Shown one piece after another: positions 4,971-8,313 of a DNA stretch of 8,313 nt. Position 1 is the first letter of the stretch. Each line of letters begins with the position of its first letter. The stretch comes from Euryarchaeota archaeon UBA126 (GTDB lineage Archaea; Thermoplasmatota; Poseidoniia; Poseidoniales; Thalassarchaeaceae). Where the stretch lies: positions 1 to 8,313 of the forward strand of contig DAMG01000085.1 in NCBI GenBank assembly GCA_002497025.1. Direction: 5' to 3'. The position numbers and the translations under genes are program-made. The notes under the pieces were generated by a model. It was not told the DNA's origin. It saw nothing but the letters and a program-made list of their open reading frames with translations, and ran no database searches.

Positions 4971-6491
4971 GTGGATGATGAAACGGTTCACCGGCGCCGC
5001 TGGGCAATTCTCGGCGTAATGAGCATGAGTCTTGTTATTGTAATGCTGAATAACGTGACCTTGAATGTCGCACTTCCTGAACTCTCAAAGGATCTGAAAG
5101 CAGACAATACAGAACTTCAGTGGATTCTAGATGCTTACGCTTTGGTGTTTGGTGGTCTGCTCCTTGTGATGGGTGCATTGGGAGATAGATTTGGGAGGAA
5201 AGCGGCCTTACAAATTGGACTTTTGTTAGTTGCAACCGCCTCGGCGCTTACCGCAACTTATGCGACTACTTCTGGAGAGGTGATTGCGGCTCGGGCGGTT
5301 ATGGGGATTGGTGCTGCTCTTGTAATGCCGGCCACCCTCTCTGTGGTGGTGGTTGTATTTCCTCCGGAAGAAAGAGGAAAGGCAGTAGGAATATGGGCGG
5401 CGATGGCCGGAATTGGCGCACCGATTGGATTGCTTGTTGGCGGATGGGCTGTTGAGAATTACGACTGGCAAATGGTCTTCTGGATTAATGTACCAATTAT
5501 TGCTCTGGCACTACTTCTTGGTCTGTTTCTGGTTCCTAAATCCAGAGATAATCAGGAGCGTCCTCTGGACCCTATAGGGGCGTTTCTATCCATAGGGGCC
5601 TTGGGTTCGATTCTCTACTCAATAATCGAGGCACCTAGTCACGGTTGGACATCTGCAGAAACTCTGGGTGTTGCAGCACTCGGGTTGCTATTCACGCTGG
5701 CATTCATTCGATGGGAGAAGCGTGTTGAACATCCAATGCTACCCATAGAGTTCTTCTCATCGCCTGGATTTTCCATGGGTTTGGTTGCGATAATGCTGGC
5801 ATTTTTCGTGATGTTTTCTTTCATGTTCACCCAAATGCTGCACTTCCAACTAGTAAGAGGGCATGGTGCATTAGATGCGGCGCTCAGATTCTTGCCTCTG
5901 CCGTTGGGATTAATGCCTGCGGCAGCTAATTCAGACCGTTTGGTTGCTAAATTTGGTAGTTCTCGAATAGTAAGTACTGGGCTAGCTCTTGTCGCTCTTG
6001 GCATGATTCTTTTCACAACCGTTACAATTGAAACAGAATATATTCAGATCGCTGTGACTTTCTTTCTTCTTGGGTTTGGCATGGGGCTAACTATGGCCCC
6101 CTCTACTACACTAGTAATGGATTCAATTCCCTCTGACAAGGCAGGCGTAGGGAGTGCTACAAACGATGCTAGTCGGGAAATTGGGGGGGCGCTTGGAATA
6201 GCAATTGGTGGTTCTGTACTAAACGAATATTATCAGCGTAGTTTACATGTACCAGAGGGTCTAGAAAATCTCGATTCCGTTCTCAGAGAATCCTTTCCTG
6301 CTGCTATGAGGATTGGGGGCGAAATGGTGTCTGAAGGCAACATGTTAGGCGCCGAATTAATCCAATCTGCGCAACTTGCATTCGTAGACGGTATGATTGC
6401 TTCCGCTTGGGTTGGAGCGATTATTGCCCTGACAAATGCAATTCTGGTTTGGAGATACATGCCCTCAAGAGCCATCTATGAGAATGAGTGA
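4971..6491 (+). CDS. DHA2-type MFS drug/metabolite exporter (14 TM)
   Basis: 506 aa, the usual length of 14-helix EmrB/QacA-type major facilitator proteins. Motif A GDRFGRK is at 71-77, between helices 2 and 3. Motif B includes R108 (AARAVMGIGAALVMPATLSVV). The antiporter motif C is MAGIGAPIGLLVGG (145-158). The family motif in helix 1 (LDxTxVNVALP) appears as LNNVTLNVALP, so the usual acidic residue is N27. Such proteins export drugs, lipids or metabolites in exchange for protons; the substrate is unknown. The start is GTG 4971 with no SD; the next in-frame ATG codes residue 17 and would cut into helix 1. The gene diverges from the lipoprotein hydrolase across 68 bp and ends one base before the convergent stop of the MMPL gene. 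Confidence 0.9.
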   Translation: MDDETVHRRRWAILGVMSMSLVIVMLNNVTLNVALPELSKDLKADNTELQWILDAYALVFGGLLLVMGALGDRFGRKAALQIGLLLVATASALTATYATTSGEVIAARAVMGIGAALVMPATLSVVVVVFPPEERGKAVGIWAAMAGIGAPIGLLVGGWAVENYDWQMVFWINVPIIALALLLGLFLVPKSRDNQERPLDPIGAFLSIGALGSILYSIIEAPSHGWTSAETLGVAALGLLFTLAFIRWEKRVEHPMLPIEFFSSPGFSMGLVAIMLAFFVMFSFMFTQMLHFQLVRGHGALDAALRFLPLPLGLMPAAANSDRLVAKFGSSRIVSTGLALVALGMILFTTVTIETEYIQIAVTFFLLGFGMGLTMAPSTTLVMDSIPSDKAGVGSATNDASREIGGALGIAIGGSVLNEYYQRSLHVPEGLENLDSVLRESFPAAMRIGGEMVSEGNMLGAELIQSAQLAFVDGMIASAWVGAIIALTNAILVWRYMPSRAIYENE

Positions 6492-6492
6492 T

Positions 6493-8313
6493 TCACTTCA
6501 TCCAACTAGGAGCCCACCAATTCGCCTTTCCTAGCAATCTCATGGTCGAAGGTACAACGATTGCCCTAACAATTGTTGCATCGACTATTACTGCAACCAT
6601 CAGTGCTAAACCAATTGATTTGATGATTAGGACGTCCGCTAGGACGAATCCAAAGAAGACTGCGACCATGATTGCTGCCGCTCCTGTAATTAGGCTACCA
6701 GAGGCTTGCAACCCCTCAGCAACCGCTTGTGTATTGTCGCCAGTCTCTTCCCATGCCTCATGGATTCTAGAAAGCATTAGTACCTCGTAATCCATCGATA
6801 ATCCAAAGGCAATTCCGAATACTAGAGGAGGGACCGTCAAGTCAATTGGTTGGGCGGAATAATTTAGCAATCCGGTTAACAAACCGTCTTGGAATACTAG
6901 GACGATTATTCCGAAGGATGCAGATACGGAGAGAATGTTCATCATGATTGCTTTCACAGGCACTAGAATTGATTTGACTTGAAAGAAGACGAGGATGATT
7001 GTTAGGCCTAGTACAAATGCAAGAACGGCTGGAATGCGTTCTACAAGATGATCTTTGAGTTCCACCTCGAATGCGCTCCATCCTCCGATTAGCGCTTCGA
7101 AGTCTTCCTCGTCTGAGATTTCAATCATGTCACGGACAATTCTTTCTGATTCGTCAGAACCACTTCGATATTGTACCGGTACTGACATTCGTAGAATGTT
7201 TTCTGACACAGAAGCAAGCCATTCTTCTTGAGCCTCGATTGGCCAATCTGAAAATTCCTGTTCAAACAATTCGGTGTTACATATCGGATGATTCACACCG
7301 ATTACACCTTCTATTTCTGCGATATTTTGACAATATGGAGAAATACGCTCAGAATATCCCACGCTCAGTGGATCATCGTCGTCAGCGAATACGATAACGA
7401 TGGGGATGCTCGATGCTGTGTAGGCTGGGAATTCTTCTTCCAGAATCTCGAAACCTATTCTAGATTCCATGTCCGGAGGCAGTGCTTCTATTCCGCCAGC
7501 ACTCATTTCCACTCTTAGGAAAGGTGAGGCGGCCAGTAGCAGAACGACGAGTGCGGGAATTAACCATCTGAGTGGTTTGTCCATGACTTTGATGGAGAGT
7601 TTTTTCCAAAATTCAGTCTTACGATTGGCTCCTGGAATTGGGACAGGCAATGAATTGATTCTTGGGCCTAAGTATGACAGCAGCGCGGGTAGCACCGTGA
7701 ACGAATAGAGCATTGCAGCAGCGACCGCGAGGAATGCACCCAGTCCCATGGAAGGCATGTGTGTTGCATCGAAGTAGAATAGGCTGCAGAGGCCGACTGC
7801 GACTGTTGCACCGGAATACATCACCGCTCTTCCTGCAGTATCCATCATTGTTGCAATTGCACTTTCTGTTGATTCTCCTTTTGCGATTTCTTCGCGGAAT
7901 CGGCTAATCATGAATAGACTGTAATCGATTGAGACTGCTATGCCGATTAGTGAAATCATACTCACAGAGTATTCCGTTAGACCGAAGAACCACCAGTCTG
8001 ACATCCAGTAACTTATCCCGGTTGCTAGTGCAATCATCAACAATGCAATGAGAAGTGGTAAAACCGCTGCAGTAAATGTCCCAAAGACGAATAGAAGGAT
8101 TATGAGAGAAAGTGGTAGGCCTACTATTTCGGCCCTAATTGTGTCATTTTTCATTGCGTTATCAAAGTCATTTCCTATGATTAGGCTGCCTGTTACGGTT
8201 ACCTCGAGTGTTTCACTATCGAGTTTCTTGAGTGATGGGATTTCGTCTGTGAGATCGACCTCACTTCCCGCAAGAGAGACGTAAACTGCCGTCTTCTTAC
8301 CGTCCAAGGAACT
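6493..8313 (-). CDS. MMPL/RND-superfamily membrane exporter (5' end outside window)
   Basis: The frame is open to the right edge (606 codons visible), so the first helix and most of the first extracellular loop are missing. Counting from the TTG codon at 8307, hydrophobic segments at about 62-100, 112-133, 160-178 and 186-212 form the first helix bundle. A cytoplasmic linker follows, then a helix at 246-262, a soluble domain (about 265-420) and a second bundle. The Asp-Tyr pairs used for proton relay in MmpL-type proteins are present in both halves: D128-Y129 (IAVSIDYSLFMISR) and D506-Y507 (GLSMDYEVLMLSR). The C-terminus NWWAPSWMK is typical of the family. Expected role: proton-driven export of lipids or other hydrophobic compounds. 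The TTG at 8307 is not a credible start because the N-terminal domain is absent there. Confidence 0.92.
   Translation of the reverse strand, partial: SSLDGKKTAVYVSLAGSEVDLTDEIPSLKKLDSETLEVTVTGSLIIGNDFDNAMKNDTIRAEIVGLPLSLIILLFVFGTFTAAVLPLLIALLMIALATGISYWMSDWWFFGLTEYSVSMISLIGIAVSIDYSLFMISRFREEIAKGESTESAIATMMDTAGRAVMYSGATVAVGLCSLFYFDATHMPSMGLGAFLAVAAAMLYSFTVLPALLSYLGPRINSLPVPIPGANRKTEFWKKLSIKVMDKPLRWLIPALVVLLLAASPFLRVEMSAGGIEALPPDMESRIGFEILEEEFPAYTASSIPIVIVFADDDDPLSVGYSERISPYCQNIAEIEGVIGVNHPICNTELFEQEFSDWPIEAQEEWLASVSENILRMSVPVQYRSGSDESERIVRDMIEISDEEDFEALIGGWSAFEVELKDHLVERIPAVLAFVLGLTIILVFFQVKSILVPVKAIMMNILSVSASFGIIVLVFQDGLLTGLLNYSAQPIDLTVPPLVFGIAFGLSMDYEVLMLSRIHEAWEETGDNTQAVAEGLQASGSLITGAAAIMVAVFFGFVLADVLIIKSIGLALMVAVIVDATIVRAIVVPSTMRLLGKANWWAPSWMK

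Noticed and set aside
4903..5007. N-terminal extension of the lipoprotein hydrolase to an ATG at 5007.
   Set aside because: It would place 35 residues before a textbook lipoprotein signal, overlap the start of the MFS gene and cover the promoter region.
5639..6016. Open frame of 125 codons antisense to the MFS gene.
   Set aside because: It is antisense to conserved helices of the exporter and rich in residues expected from reversed hydrophobic codons. No SD or family features are visible.
8305..8307. TTG at 8307 as the start of the MMPL gene.
   Set aside because: The frame stays open to the window edge, and the first helix and most of the first loop expected for the family are missing, so the gene is cut by the window.

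Overview
The window looks like a chromosomal segment of a planktonic archaeon, most probably a Marine Group II euryarchaeon (Candidatus Poseidoniales) or a close relative. This is an inference from overall character, not from a marker gene: moderate G+C, compact gene packing, TATA-like boxes about 25 nt upstream of start codons that lack Shine-Dalgarno (SD) sites, an archaeal-style secreted lipoprotein, and the mix of a SOUL protein, an M50 protease and an MMPL exporter. A bacterial origin cannot be excluded without a search.

Layout: (1) 1-157 holds the C-terminal end of an unidentified + strand gene. (2) 158-326 has no clear gene, but carries several short inverted repeats and an 8-bp tandem repeat. 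(3) 327-1065 is a tightly coupled + strand module of three cistrons: a 34-aa Cys-containing peptide, a 183-aa HNH endonuclease-like protein, and a 29-aa Gly/Lys/Ser-rich basic peptide. Each has a strong SD and a non-AUG start (TTG, TTG, ATA). Each downstream start overlaps the preceding stop (TTGA, ATAG), and the SD of the HNH gene lies in the stem of a hairpin encoded inside the 34-aa frame. (4) 1088-4902 is a minus-strand series, read right to left: a secreted lipoprotein alpha/beta hydrolase of the CocE/X-Pro dipeptidyl-peptidase family, a small zinc-ribbon-like protein, an M50 site-2-type membrane metalloprotease and a SOUL haem-binding protein. (5) A 68-bp divergent promoter region follows. 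(6) 4971-6491 is a + strand 14-TM DHA2-type MFS exporter. (7) 6493 to the right edge is a minus-strand MMPL/RND-type exporter whose N-terminus lies outside the window.

Genes 3100-4902 and 1088-3046 form a compact run (gaps of 53, 43 and 8 nt) and probably make one or two transcripts. An almost identical 21/22-nt sequence lies upstream of both the lipoprotein gene and the zinc-ribbon gene and looks like a shared promoter element. The theme of this part is envelope biology: secreted peptide/ester hydrolysis, intramembrane proteolysis and export.

The part most likely to be undescribed is the 327-1065 module. The HNH family is well known. The combination of two micro-proteins, coupled non-AUG starts and a structured 5' region is not something I can match to a named system.
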